A stretch of DNA of 33,861 nucleotides from Micromonospora arida (GCF_003857035.1 NZ_QGSY01000174.1:1-33861), one strand, 5' to 3'. Shown: positions 24,265 to 32,291, counted from the stretch's first letter. A program made the numbers and translations. Notes: generated by a model from the sequence alone, not told the origin.

Positions 24265-24340
24265 ATGGCTGACCCGTGGCTCGCCCTGGAGTTCGGCGTC
24301 GATCCGGCGGAGCGGATCGCGGCGACGACGGAACTGTCGC
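24265..24340 (+). pseudogene. Truncated N-terminus of a GAF-type transcriptional regulator
   Basis: An ATG with a strong ribosome-binding site (GAGGAGG, seven bases upstream) opens a frame reading MADPWLALEFGVDPAERIAAT. This resembles the start of actinobacterial GAF-domain regulators, which begin with a Trp-Leu-Ala-hydrophobic pattern and a DP.ER stretch. After about 23 codons the resemblance ends and the sequence runs into the 3' end of the opposing saccharopine-dehydrogenase-like gene; the frame continues only as Pro/Arg-rich shadow sequence. It looks like the surviving 5' end of a gene lost by deletion. The family call is from memory and tentative. Confidence 0.45.
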
Positions 24341-24361
24341 GATGCCGTCAGCGGGGCGGGC

Positions 24362-25543
24362 TCACCGCTCCTCCATCGCCCACGGCGACCCGTAACCGTT
24401 CAGCAGGTCGAGGAAGGGCATCGGGGGCAGCGCCTCCGGCCCGAGCACCCCGACACCGGCCCACGCGCCGCCGGCGAGCAACTCCAGTGCGACGACCGGG
24501 TTGACGGCGGTCTGCCAGACCACCGCCTGGTGCCCGTACTCCCGCATCGACCACTCGTTGTCGACCACGTGGTACAGGTAGACCTCGCGGGGTCGACCGT
24601 CCGGGCCGAGGCCGCGTACCCAGGTGCCGGCGCAGGTCTTGCCTCGCATCCGGGCACCGAGCGTGGCCGGGTCGGGCAGGCTCGCGGCCACCACGTCACG
24701 CGGGGAGACCTCGACGCCACGCACCCGCACCGGGGAGACCGCGTCCAGGCCAAGCTTGTGCAGCGTCTTGAGCACCTCGATGAACTCGTCGCCAAGGCCG
24801 TACTTGAAGGTGACCCGCCGGGCCTTGACCCAGCGCGGGATGAGCAGCACCTCCTCGTGCTCGACGTTGACGCACTCGACCGGCCCGATCCCCTCCGGAA
24901 AGTGGAAGACCTCCGGCTCGGAGAACGGTTCGGTGGTGAACCAGCCCCGGTCCCTCTCCCAGACGACCGGCGGGTTGAGGCATTCCTCGATGGTGGTCCA
25001 GATGGAGAACGAGGGCGCGAAGTCGTACCCGTCGACGGTGAGGTTCGCCCCGTCCCGGACCCCGATCTCGTCGATCTCACTGAACAGTTCGTCGGCGGCG
25101 TAACGGGCGAACACGTCCGACAGGCCTGGCTCGACCCCGATGCCGCACAGCGCCAGCCGACCGGCCGCCGACCAGGTGTCGGCCAGCGCGAACTGTTCGT
25201 CGCCGAGCTTCACGCCGGTCTCGGCGTGCGACAGCGACATCGCCATGTCCAGGTAGTCCGCGCCGGCCGCGAACGCGCCGTCGAAGATCGGCATGACGAA
25301 CCGCGGGTCGACGGCGTTCAGCACGTGCGTGATCCGGTGCTCCCGGCACAGCGCGGTGACCGCATCGGCCGAGGCGGCGTCCACCTGGGCGGCGACGAAC
25401 CGGTCACCGTGTCCGGCGACCGCCCGCTCGGCCCGAACGGGGTCGTGGTCGGCGACCACCATGGTCTCGAAGAAGGTCCGTCGGGCGGCGATGGCTACGG
25501 CGGCGGAGCCGACGCCACCGGCGCCGACGAGGAGGACACGCAT
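24362..25543 (-). CDS. Saccharopine dehydrogenase family NAD(P)-dependent protein
   Basis: A 393-residue oxidoreductase with an N-terminal Rossmann motif, GAGGVGS (8-14), an acidic residue after the second strand (VVADHD), the family's NAVDPRF and YLDMA segments and the C-terminal-domain opening GIGVEPGLSDVFA. Members act on saccharopine, carboxynorspermidine or related imine-linked amino acids. Its ATG shares one base with the stop of the amine oxidase gene (TGATG), and it ends the transporter operon. A role in polyamine-related secondary-amine chemistry is suggested by location only. Last codons run within 25 bases of a truncated opposing gene. Confidence 0.85.
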   Translation of the reverse strand: MRVLLVGAGGVGSAAVAIAARRTFFETMVVADHDPVRAERAVAGHGDRFVAAQVDAASADAVTALCREHRITHVLNAVDPRFVMPIFDGAFAAGADYLDMAMSLSHAETGVKLGDEQFALADTWSAAGRLALCGIGVEPGLSDVFARYAADELFSEIDEIGVRDGANLTVDGYDFAPSFSIWTTIEECLNPPVVWERDRGWFTTEPFSEPEVFHFPEGIGPVECVNVEHEEVLLIPRWVKARRVTFKYGLGDEFIEVLKTLHKLGLDAVSPVRVRGVEVSPRDVVAASLPDPATLGARMRGKTCAGTWVRGLGPDGRPREVYLYHVVDNEWSMREYGHQAVVWQTAVNPVVALELLAGGAWAGVGVLGPEALPPMPFLDLLNGYGSPWAMEER

Positions 25544-27009
25544 CAGGAATCAAACCCCAAACCGAAACGATCGAGAGTACGGAGCCAGAGGTCGCGCCGA
25601 CCCTCGCGCGCGTCGGCGCGGGCCAGTGACCAGCGGGTGAGATTGATGCCGACCGCGCGGACGGGTTCCGGCGGGAACGGCAGTGGCTTGCGGCGAACCA
25701 GGTCGAGCCGGGTCAGCGGGGTGTTCCCGCCGTCGAGCAGGTCGAGCAGCACCCGGGCCCCGAAACGGGTGGCCCCGACGCCGAGGCCGGTGTAGCCGGC
25801 CGCGTACGCCAGCCGACCGCCGTAGGCGGTGCCGAAGAACGGGCAGAACCGGGTGCAGGTGTCGATGACCCCGCCCCAGCGGTGGCTGAACCGCACGTCG
25901 GCGAGCTGCGGAAACGTGGTGAAGAAGTGGCGGGCGAGGGTGGTGAAGGTGGCCTGTCGTTGCTCCAACTCGGGCGCGACCCGGTTGCCGTAGTGGTAGA
26001 CGGCGTCGTAGCCGCCGAAGAGGATCCGCCCGTCGGTGGTGATCCGGTAGTAGTGGAACTGATTGGCGGTGTCGGCGAGCCCCTGCCGGTTGCGCCAACC
26101 GATGGCGTCGCGCTGGGCCGGGGTGAGCGGCTCGGTCATCAGCACGTGGTCGTAGACCGGCACCAGGTACGCCCGCAGCCGGCGCAGCAGCGGCGGGAAC
26201 GCGTTGGTGGCCAGCACGACCCGGCGCGCCCGTATCGAGCCGGGCAGGCCGGCGGCCCGGGTGTCGACCCGGCCAGGGTCGGCCGATTGAGCTGCGGGAC
26301 CGGTGCCCAGGGTGCTGGCGTGCAGCGCGGCACTGTCGGCGCGCAGGCCGGTGACCCGGGTGTGCTCGTGCACGCGTACGCCGAGGTCGAGGCAGGCGCG
26401 GCGCAGCCCCCAGGCCAGCTTCGCCGGGTCCACCATGGCCACCCGGTCGGCGTCGAACATCCCACCCAGGTACGTCGGTGAGTGCACCTCGGCGCGCACC
26501 TCGTCCCGGTCGAGCAACCGCACCCGGTGGCCGTACCGGCGGGCCAGGTCCGCGTCGGCGGCCAGCCCGTCGAGTTGGTACGGCTCGACGGCGACGGCCA
26601 GCTCACCGGTGCGCTCGAAGTCGCAGTCGATGTCGTACTTCGCGACGGTGGCGGCGATGGCGTCCAGGTTGTCCCGGCCGAGGCGTTCCAACTCGCCGAC
26701 CTCCTCGGGGAACCGGTCGACGCCGTTGGCGAGGCCGTGGGTCAGCGAGGCCGCGCAGAACCCGCCGTTGCGCCCGGACGCGGCCCAACCGCAGGTCCCG
26801 GCGTCGACGAGCAGCACGTCCCGGTCCGGGTCCGCCTGTTTCGCCAACAAAGCGGCCCACAGTCCGCTGTAACCACCGCCGATCACCAACAGGTCGGCGG
26901 AGTGCCGACCAGCCAGTGGCGGTAGCGGGTCGGGGCGGTCCGGACGATCGAGCCAGTACGGCACGGGTGCCGCGTCGGCCAACGCCCGGCCGGTATGCGA
27001 GAGCGTCAT
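25543..27009 (-). CDS. puuB: FAD-dependent amine oxidase (PuuB-like)
   Basis: A 488-residue DAO-type flavoprotein. The FAD dinucleotide motif GGGYSGLW lies at 44-51, followed by DAGTCGWAASGRNGGF, which carries the flavin-contact segment typical of gamma-glutamylputrescine oxidase and relatives; later motifs are RVVLATNAF, RILFGGYD and YAAGYTGLGVG. It probably oxidises putrescine, gamma-glutamylputrescine or a similar amine. No gamma-glutamylputrescine synthetase gene is in the window, so the glutamylated route cannot be confirmed. The ATG lacks a ribosome-binding site but overlaps the stop of a 29-codon micro-ORF (ATGA). Alternatives are other N-substituted amino-acid oxidases of the same family. 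Confidence 0.85.
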   Translation of the reverse strand: MTLSHTGRALADAAPVPYWLDRPDRPDPLPPLAGRHSADLLVIGGGYSGLWAALLAKQADPDRDVLLVDAGTCGWAASGRNGGFCAASLTHGLANGVDRFPEEVGELERLGRDNLDAIAATVAKYDIDCDFERTGELAVAVEPYQLDGLAADADLARRYGHRVRLLDRDEVRAEVHSPTYLGGMFDADRVAMVDPAKLAWGLRRACLDLGVRVHEHTRVTGLRADSAALHASTLGTGPAAQSADPGRVDTRAAGLPGSIRARRVVLATNAFPPLLRRLRAYLVPVYDHVLMTEPLTPAQRDAIGWRNRQGLADTANQFHYYRITTDGRILFGGYDAVYHYGNRVAPELEQRQATFTTLARHFFTTFPQLADVRFSHRWGGVIDTCTRFCPFFGTAYGGRLAYAAGYTGLGVGATRFGARVLLDLLDGGNTPLTRLDLVRRKPLPFPPEPVRAVGINLTRWSLARADAREGRRDLWLRTLDRFGLGFDS

Positions 27010-27095
27010 GACGGCACCGGGCCAGCGCGATGCCGGGTCAGCGCGGTGACACCGGTCGGACGATCCGGAGGCCGAACCGCATCCCGGAGGGTCAT
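27006..27095 (-). CDS. 29-codon micro-ORF bridging potC and the amine oxidase
   Basis: The frame MTLRDAVRPPDRPTGVT... starts at an ATG overlapping the potC stop (ATGA) and ends with a TGA overlapping the amine oxidase ATG (ATGA). No ribosome-binding site precedes either this ATG or the oxidase ATG, so ribosomes arriving from potC could translate straight through and reach the oxidase. The peptide is Arg/Pro-rich and unlike known families. It may act only as a translational coupler. Confidence 0.45.
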   Translation of the reverse strand: MTLRDAVRPPDRPTGVTALTRHRAGPVPS

Positions 27096-27928
27096 GACGA
27101 CCGACGCAGGTGACCCGACGGCCCGGCCAGCAGGTTGGCGCGGCGGGCCCGCCGACCGCGCAGCGAGCTGAGCCCCACGAGCAGCAGCGCGACCGCGAAC
27201 ATCGCGGTGCCGATCACGTTGACCTGCGGTGGGATGCCACGCTGGGCGGCGCCCCAGACGTACATCGGGAACGTGACCGTGGTGCCGGCGTTGAAGTTCG
27301 TGATGATGAAGTCGTCGAAGCTCAACGAGAAAGCGAGCAACGCGGCGGCCACGATGCCGGGCAGCACCAGCGGCAGGGTGATCCGCCGGAAGGTCTGCCA
27401 CTCGTTGGCGTAGAGGTCCATGGCGGCCTCCTCCAGCCGCCGGTCCATCCCGGCGAGCCGCGCCTTCACGGTGACCACCACGAACGACACGCAGAACATC
27501 ACGTGCGCGATCACGATGGTCCAGAAACCCTGCGGTACGCCCGCCGACACGAACAGGGCCAGCAACGACGTGCCCATCACCAGCTCCGGGGTGGCCATCG
27601 GCAGGAAGATCAGCACGTTGATCCCGGATCGGCCACGGAAGCGGTGTCGGACCAGCGCGAACGCCATCAGGGTGCCGAGCACCGTGGCGACCACGGTGGC
27701 GATAAAGCCGATCTGCACGCTGCGGACCACCGCGTCGCACATGTCCGAGGTGGCGCACGGCTGCCGCCAGTTGTCCAGTGTGAACTCGTTGAAGTCGTAC
27801 GACAGCCGGCTCGACGGCCGGTTGAACGACAGCGCGGCCACCACCAGGATCGGCAGCGCCAGGTAGCCGAGCACCAGCAACGCCACGATCATCACCCAGC
27901 GGTCCGCCAACCAACGGGAAACCCTCAT
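27092..27928 (-). CDS. potC: Polyamine ABC transporter permease (PotC-like)
   Basis: A 278-residue inner-membrane permease with an N-terminal helix at 12-33, an exported loop containing two cysteines (58 and 64), further helices at 70-92, 103-127, 135-155, 189-205 and about 240-258, and the cytoplasmic EAA loop starting EEAAMDLYANE at 166, which docks on the ATPase. Order after PotB and similarity to PotC/PotI identify it as the second permease of a spermidine/putrescine importer. The likely ribosome-binding site (AAAGG) sits inside a 20-codon micro-ORF that bridges it to potB. Confidence 0.9.
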   Translation of the reverse strand: MRVSRWLADRWVMIVALLVLGYLALPILVVAALSFNRPSSRLSYDFNEFTLDNWRQPCATSDMCDAVVRSVQIGFIATVVATVLGTLMAFALVRHRFRGRSGINVLIFLPMATPELVMGTSLLALFVSAGVPQGFWTIVIAHVMFCVSFVVVTVKARLAGMDRRLEEAAMDLYANEWQTFRRITLPLVLPGIVAAALLAFSLSFDDFIITNFNAGTTVTFPMYVWGAAQRGIPPQVNVIGTAMFAVALLLVGLSSLRGRRARRANLLAGPSGHLRRSS

Positions 27929-27987
27929 CGGAGCCGCCTTTCAATCGCGACTGCGGGGCTCCGCTGCGCTGCACTCCTCGCGCTCAT
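27925..27987 (-). CDS. 20-codon micro-ORF bridging potB and potC
   Basis: The frame MSARSAAQRSPAVAIERRLR begins at an ATG sharing one base with the potB stop (TGATG), is preceded by a strong GGAGGAGGT about seven bases upstream, and ends in a TGA overlapping the potC start (ATGA). A strong ribosome-binding site and perfect junctions at both ends argue that it is translated. The DNA (GAGCGCGAGGAGTGCAGCG...) resembles a motif I recall as frequent between Micromonospora genes, so it may be a small dispersed repeat that doubles as a coupler. Confidence 0.5.
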   Translation of the reverse strand: MSARSAAQRSPAVAIERRLR

Positions 27988-28895
27988 CAGAGGACCTCCT
28001 CCGTGCCGGCTCGACGGAGGTAGCCGAAGACCACCGCGAGGATCGCCGCCATCAGCAGGAACGACAGCGCGGCGCCCTGCGGGTAGTCCAGCCGGACCAG
28101 GAACGCCGAGTCGATGACGTTACCGATCATGTATTCGTTCGGGGTGCCGAGCAGTTCGGCGTTGATGTAGTCGCCGCTGGCCGGGATGAAGAAGAGCAGC
28201 GTGCCGGCGACCAGACCGGGCATGGACAGCGGCAGCGTGACCCGACGGAACGCCTGCACCGGGCTCGCGTACAGGTCGGTGGCCGCCTCCAGCAACCGGG
28301 GGTCCAGCCGCTCCAGGCTCGCGTACAGCGGCAGCACCAAAAACGGCAGGAAGTTGTACGTCAGGCCGAGCACCACAGCGAACGGGGTGGCCAGCAGCCG
28401 ACCGTCCGGGGCGAGCAGGTGCACGTCGCGCAGCAGACCGACGAGCGCGCCGTTGTCCGACAGGATCGTCTTCCAGGCCAGCGTACGGACCAGGAAGCTG
28501 GTGAACATCGGCGCGACGACGCAGACCAGCAGCAGGTTCTTCCAGCGGCCGGCCTTCTGCGCGATGGCGTACGCCAGTGGATAGCCCAGCAGCAACGCCA
28601 GCACCAGGGCCAGCCCGGCGTAGCCGAACGAGCGCAGGAACTGCGGCCAGTACGCCTGTAGCACGTCCGGGTAGTTGCTGACCGCCCAGGTCATCGCGTA
28701 CCCGGTGGAGAGCGAGCCGCTGGGGTCGTACAGGCTGGCTGCCGCCAACTGCACCAGCGGCACACCGAAGAAGATGAGCAGCCAGGCCGCACCGGGCAAC
28801 AACAGGAGGTACGGCAGGAGTCGGCGTCGCCCGGATCGGGCTGCCGGTGGCGCGGGTGGCGGGTGCCCCGCCCTGGTGGGGGCCAGCAGGGTCAC
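27987..28895 (-). CDS. potB: Polyamine ABC transporter permease (PotB-like)
   Basis: A 302-residue permease. A Pro-rich cytoplasmic N-terminus is followed by TM1 at 27-45, an exported loop, helices at about 92-110, 121-142, 168-188, 220-240 and 276-296, and the EAA loop LEAATDLYASP near 203. It matches the PotB/PotH half of spermidine/putrescine importers. The GTG start overlaps the ATPase stop as GTGA, and the stop overlaps the 20-codon micro-ORF. Confidence 0.9.
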   Translation of the reverse strand: MTLLAPTRAGHPPPAPPAARSGRRRLLPYLLLLPGAAWLLIFFGVPLVQLAAASLYDPSGSLSTGYAMTWAVSNYPDVLQAYWPQFLRSFGYAGLALVLALLLGYPLAYAIAQKAGRWKNLLLVCVVAPMFTSFLVRTLAWKTILSDNGALVGLLRDVHLLAPDGRLLATPFAVVLGLTYNFLPFLVLPLYASLERLDPRLLEAATDLYASPVQAFRRVTLPLSMPGLVAGTLLFFIPASGDYINAELLGTPNEYMIGNVIDSAFLVRLDYPQGAALSFLLMAAILAVVFGYLRRAGTEEVL

Positions 28896-30052
28896 GACGA
28901 CGCACCCACCGGCTCGTCCAGCACCGGCGACGTCCGGTCGGTGTCGGCGGCGTCGCGGGGCAGCAGGAACGCGTGCCGCGGATCCCAGTACGCCACGGCC
29001 TCGCTGCCGACCGCCACTGGCGTCGACGTCCCGCTGTTGGCGGCGAAGACCGACAACTCGGTGCCCCAGCCGGTGCGCAGCAGGTACTGCGTGCTGACTC
29101 CCACGTAGGAGGCGTCGGTGACGACTCCGGTGACGTGCTGATGCCCGGCGGGCACCTGGTCGGCGGAGCCGACCAGAATCAGCTTCTCGGGGCGTACCCC
29201 CAGGTGCACCGGGCCGTGGTCGGCCCGCGACCGGCCGGCGGGCACCGAGAAGCGCGTGCCGTGCGCCGTCAACGCGACGTCGCCGCCGCTGGCGCCGGTG
29301 GCCTCGCCGGCGAGCAGGTTGGACTGGCCGAGGAAGTTCGCCACGAAGGCGGTGGCGGGAAACTCGTAGATGTCGGCCGGGGCACCCAACTGCTCGATCC
29401 GGCCGGCGTTCATCACCGCGACGGTGTCGGCCATGGTCATGGCCTCCTCCTGGTCGTGGGTGACGTGCACGAAGGTGATGCCGACCTCGGTCTGGATGCG
29501 CTTCAGCTCGATCTGCATCTGTCGGCGCAGCTTGAGGTCGAGTGCGCCCAGCGGCTCGTCGAGCAGCAGCACCTGCGGCCGGTTGATCAGGGCGCGGGCC
29601 AGCGCGACCCGCTGCTGCTGACCCCCGGAGAGCTGGGCGGGGCGGCGGCTGCCGTACCCGTCGAGTTGCACCAGCGACAGCATCCGGGCGACCTCGTCGT
29701 CGACCGAGCGGATGCCGCGTCGGCGCAGCCCGAAGGCCACGTTCTCGAAGATGTCGAGGTGCGGGAAGAGCGCATAGCTCTGGAAGACGGTGTTGACCGG
29801 CCGCTTGTACGGCCGCAGCCGGGCGATGTCGGTGTCACCGAGCAGCACCTGGCCGCTGGTCGGCTCCTCCAGGCCGGCGATCATCCGCAACGTGGTGGTC
29901 TTGCCGCAGCCGGACGCGCCGAGCAGCGCGAAGAACGAGCCCTGCTCGATGGTCAGGCTCAGGTCGTCGACCGCGGTGAAGACGCCGAACCGTTTGGTGA
30001 GGTCGGCCAGGCGCAGGTCGCCGGCGGGTGTCTCGCGCGCCATTCTCGTCAC
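28892..30052 (-). CDS. potA: Polyamine ABC transporter ATP-binding protein (PotA-like)
   Basis: A 386-residue import ATPase. Walker A GASGCGKTT (45-53), Q-loop VFQSYALFPH, signature LSGGQQQR, Walker B VLLLDEP, D-loop GALD and the switch histidine in VTHDQ are all intact. The C-terminal 140 residues form the TOBE-type regulatory domain usual in PotA/FbpC ATPases (LGVRPEKL). The start is a GTG overlapping the binding-protein stop (GTGA); an ATG three codons in is possible. It powers the PotB/PotC channel. Confidence 0.93.
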   Translation of the reverse strand: MTRMARETPAGDLRLADLTKRFGVFTAVDDLSLTIEQGSFFALLGASGCGKTTTLRMIAGLEEPTSGQVLLGDTDIARLRPYKRPVNTVFQSYALFPHLDIFENVAFGLRRRGIRSVDDEVARMLSLVQLDGYGSRRPAQLSGGQQQRVALARALINRPQVLLLDEPLGALDLKLRRQMQIELKRIQTEVGITFVHVTHDQEEAMTMADTVAVMNAGRIEQLGAPADIYEFPATAFVANFLGQSNLLAGEATGASGGDVALTAHGTRFSVPAGRSRADHGPVHLGVRPEKLILVGSADQVPAGHQHVTGVVTDASYVGVSTQYLLRTGWGTELSVFAANSGTSTPVAVGSEAVAYWDPRHAFLLPRDAADTDRTSPVLDEPVGASS

Positions 30053-31233
30053 GCCCCGATGACCTGTTGGAACTTGCCCTCGTACTCCTTCTCCTGCTTC
30101 TCGTCCAGGGCCATGAACACCTTGGACTTCGACAGCAGCGCCTCGTCCGGGAAGATCAGCGGGTTGGCGGCCAGCTCGGGGTCGATCTTCTCCATCTCGG
30201 CCTGAGCGCCCTTGACCGGGCAGATGTAGTTGACGTACGCGGCGAGCTTCGCCGCGACCGCCGGCTCGTAGTAGTAGTTGATCAGCGCTTCGGCGTTGCC
30301 TTTGTGGGTCGCCTTGTTGGGGACCATCATGTTGTCGCTGTAGAGCATCACGCCCGAGTCCGGCGCGACGAACCGCACCTTCTCGTCCTCACCGGACAGT
30401 TGGATGACGTCACCGGACCAGCCGATGCACGCGGCGATGTCGCCCTTGGCCAGGTCGGGCGCGTAGTCGTTGCCGGTGAACTTGCGGATCTGCCCGGAGT
30501 CGACGGCCTTCTTGAGCTTGTTGAGGGCGTCGTCGAACTGGGCGGCGGTGAAGTTCGCCGGGTCGTGCCCGTTCGACCCGAGCAGCAGGCCCATGGTGTC
30601 GCGCATCTCGCTGAGCGCGGTCACCTTGCCCTTGAGGTCGGGGCGGGTGAGCAGTTCGTCGACCGTCCGCAGTTCCTTCGTGACGTTGCCGTTGTAGGCA
30701 AGGCCAGCCAGGCCGGACTGCCACGGAATGGAGATCCGGTTTTCGGCGTCGAAGGGGCGGTTGAGCAGCGACGGAAGCAGGTTGGCCTGCACGTTCGGGA
30801 TCTTCGCCGGGTCCAGCTTCTGGATCCAGCCGAGCCGGATCATCCGGGCCGCCATCCAGTCGGTCAGCACGATGATGTCCCGGTCGGTGCTCTGGCAGGC
30901 GGCGAGCTGGTTCTGCACCTTGCCGAAGAATTCGTTGTTGTCGTTGATGTCCTCGGTGTAGGTCACCTGAATGCCGGTCTTCGTGATGAACTCGTCGAGG
31001 CTCGGCCGCTTGGACTCGTCCTTGTCGTCCACATCCATGTACTGCGGCCAGTTGGCGAAGGCCAGTTTCTTCTCGGTGCCGGAGAGGTCCTCGCTGACGC
31101 AGCCAGCTTCGGTCTGTTGCGCGCCCTTGGTGCCGCAGCCCGCGAGGCTGCCACCCATGGTGAGCAGGGCGGCCGAACCGAGAGTGCCGGTGAGCAGTCC
31201 ACGCCGGGAGAGGGGCCGGAGGGGAGTACGCAT
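30049..31233 (-). CDS. potD: Polyamine-binding lipoprotein (PotD-like)
   Basis: A 394-residue extracellular binding protein. The N-terminus carries a twin arginine (SRRGLLTG, residues 9-16), a hydrophobic core and the lipobox LAGC with lipidated Cys33, so export may use Tat or Sec before lipid anchoring. The mature protein has the PotD-type segments FANWPQYMD, YTEDINDNNEFF, DIIVLTDWMAARM, IPWQSGLAGLAYN and a C-terminal helical lobe. The frame opens further upstream, but AGGAG five bases before the ATG at 31233 fixes the start. First gene of the operon, divergent from the Lrp/AsnC regulator. Confidence 0.92.
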   Translation of the reverse strand: MRTPLRPLSRRGLLTGTLGSAALLTMGGSLAGCGTKGAQQTEAGCVSEDLSGTEKKLAFANWPQYMDVDDKDESKRPSLDEFITKTGIQVTYTEDINDNNEFFGKVQNQLAACQSTDRDIIVLTDWMAARMIRLGWIQKLDPAKIPNVQANLLPSLLNRPFDAENRISIPWQSGLAGLAYNGNVTKELRTVDELLTRPDLKGKVTALSEMRDTMGLLLGSNGHDPANFTAAQFDDALNKLKKAVDSGQIRKFTGNDYAPDLAKGDIAACIGWSGDVIQLSGEDEKVRFVAPDSGVMLYSDNMMVPNKATHKGNAEALINYYYEPAVAAKLAAYVNYICPVKGAQAEMEKIDPELAANPLIFPDEALLSKSKVFMALDEKQEKEYEGKFQQVIGA

Positions 31234-31340
31234 GACGACTCCTAGGGGGTCATCGTCGGCGGGCGGGACGGGGAGGCACGCCGGCGGGAATGTCGGGAGG
31301 GTCAAGTGCCATGGACGACTGATCCTGACATGAGGTGACC

Positions 31341-31369
31341 TCCCTTACAAGGGATTCCGTTGCCGGAAT
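31341..31369. promoter_or_regulatory. Two adjacent palindromes, candidate Lrp/AsnC operators
   Basis: TCCCTTACAAGGGA (31341-31354) is a perfect inverted repeat with a 2-base centre, and ATTCCGTTGCCGGAAT (31354-31369) is a perfect inverted repeat with a 4-base centre; they share one base. They lie in the 214-base divergent region between potD and the regulator gene, about 80-110 bases from each start. The arrangement suits an autoregulator that also controls the transporter. Confidence 0.5.
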
Positions 31370-31447
31370 AGCGATGCACGACGAAATACGCCAGACTACG
31401 CGGGGATACACGCGCGACATCACGATTCGGGACATGGGGAGCGGGCA

Positions 31448-31960
31448 ATGACAAACCGGCAGCACGAGAACAGCAATGGCGGTCGACGCGTCGCTGTCCG
31501 TGACGGCGCCAATCACGCTCTGCTGGATGACGTGGCCAAGCAGATCATCGAGCAGCTCCAGGAGGACGGCCGCCGCCCGTACGCGACGATCGGCAAGGCG
31601 GTGGGGCTGTCCGAGGCGGCGGTCCGGCAGCGGGTGCAGCGGCTGCTCGACTCCGGCGTGATGCAGATCGTGGCGGTGACCGATCCGCTCCAGCTCGGCT
31701 TCAACCGGCAGGCGATGATCGGCCTACGTACCGACGGCGACCTGGAAGCGGTCGCTGACCGGCTGGCCGAGTTGGACGAGGTCGACTACGTGGTGATCAC
31801 CGCCGGGTCGTTCGACCTGCTCACCGAGGTGGTCTGCCGCAACGACGACCACCTGCTGGAGATCCTGCAACGACTGCGCGCGGTGCCCGGGGTGCTCTCC
31901 ACCGAGGCGTTCGTCTATCTCAAGCTGCGCAAGCAGACCTACACCTGGGGTACGGCCTGA
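31448..31960 (+). CDS. Lrp/AsnC family transcriptional regulator
   Basis: A 170-residue regulator with an N-terminal winged helix (PYATIGKAVGLSEAAVRQRV, residues 44-63) and a C-terminal RAM ligand-binding domain (90-165: AMIGLRTDGDLEAVADRL, VDYVVITAGSFDLLTEVVC). Divergent to the polyamine transporter and upstream of a transaminase gene. In related actinobacterial loci such regulators respond to amino acids or amines. GGGGAG lies six bases before the ATG. Probably controls the transporter and catabolic genes; effector unknown. Confidence 0.9.
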   Translation: MTNRQHENSNGGRRVAVRDGANHALLDDVAKQIIEQLQEDGRRPYATIGKAVGLSEAAVRQRVQRLLDSGVMQIVAVTDPLQLGFNRQAMIGLRTDGDLEAVADRLAELDEVDYVVITAGSFDLLTEVVCRNDDHLLEILQRLRAVPGVLSTEAFVYLKLRKQTYTWGTA

Positions 31961-32022
31961 CGCTTGGCCCTCTTGATCCGCCCGCCGCTTCCGCCCACTC
32001 GGCGCTTGGCCGACTCGCCGAT

Positions 32023-32099
32023 TGATCCACTCGGCTTCACCAATGTCGCGGTATCAACCACGCCCGGACACCGCGATCCCAACGAAACGGAGTGGATCG
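32023..32099. repeat. 77-bp imperfect palindromic (REP-like) element, copy B
   Basis: Same length and orientation as the element at 7244-7320, with 54 of 77 bases identical and no gaps. The terminal arms GATCCACTC and GAGTGGATC are exact inverted complements here, and an inner arm TCGCGGT faces ACCGCGA. It lies 62 bases after the Lrp/AsnC stop and may also act as a transcription terminator. Confidence 0.85.
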
Positions 32100-32136
32100 A
32101 GCCGGCGGCCGAGGGAGGCGCTGTCACCAAGCGGGC

Positions 32137-32291
32137 CCTTTGGAGCTGATGCCGCAAACGAATCGGCGGGACGCCGGAACCCGGCGACGAGCCGGCCTGC
32201 CTACCGGACCGACAGGCACGAATCCGGGAGGGGCACGTGGCGCAGCCCCGACAGGGCGGCCGTGATGTCGCAAACGATTCAGCTCCAAAGG
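32137..32291. repeat. Palindromic repeat split by a 99-bp insert with 17-bp direct repeats
   Basis: CCTTTGGAGCTGA (32137-32149) and its exact reverse complement TCAGCTCCAAAGG (32279-32291) form the outer arms. Inside, GATGCCGCAAACGAATC (32148-32164) and GATGTCGCAAACGATTC (32264-32280) are direct repeats differing at two positions. Removing one direct repeat with the 99 bases between leaves a simple 39-bp palindrome, as if an insertion with target duplication, or an internal duplication, had split it. Confidence 0.7.

Noticed and set aside
23855..25795. 646-codon open frame on the plus strand
   Set aside because: It runs antisense through the regulator and saccharopine-like genes; only the short segment from 24265 in a different frame resembles a real protein start.
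32137..32291. A c-di-AMP (ydaO-type) or other riboswitch before the transaminase
   Set aside because: The region is structured, but I could not find the conserved core sequences of that class; nested repeats explain the pairing better.
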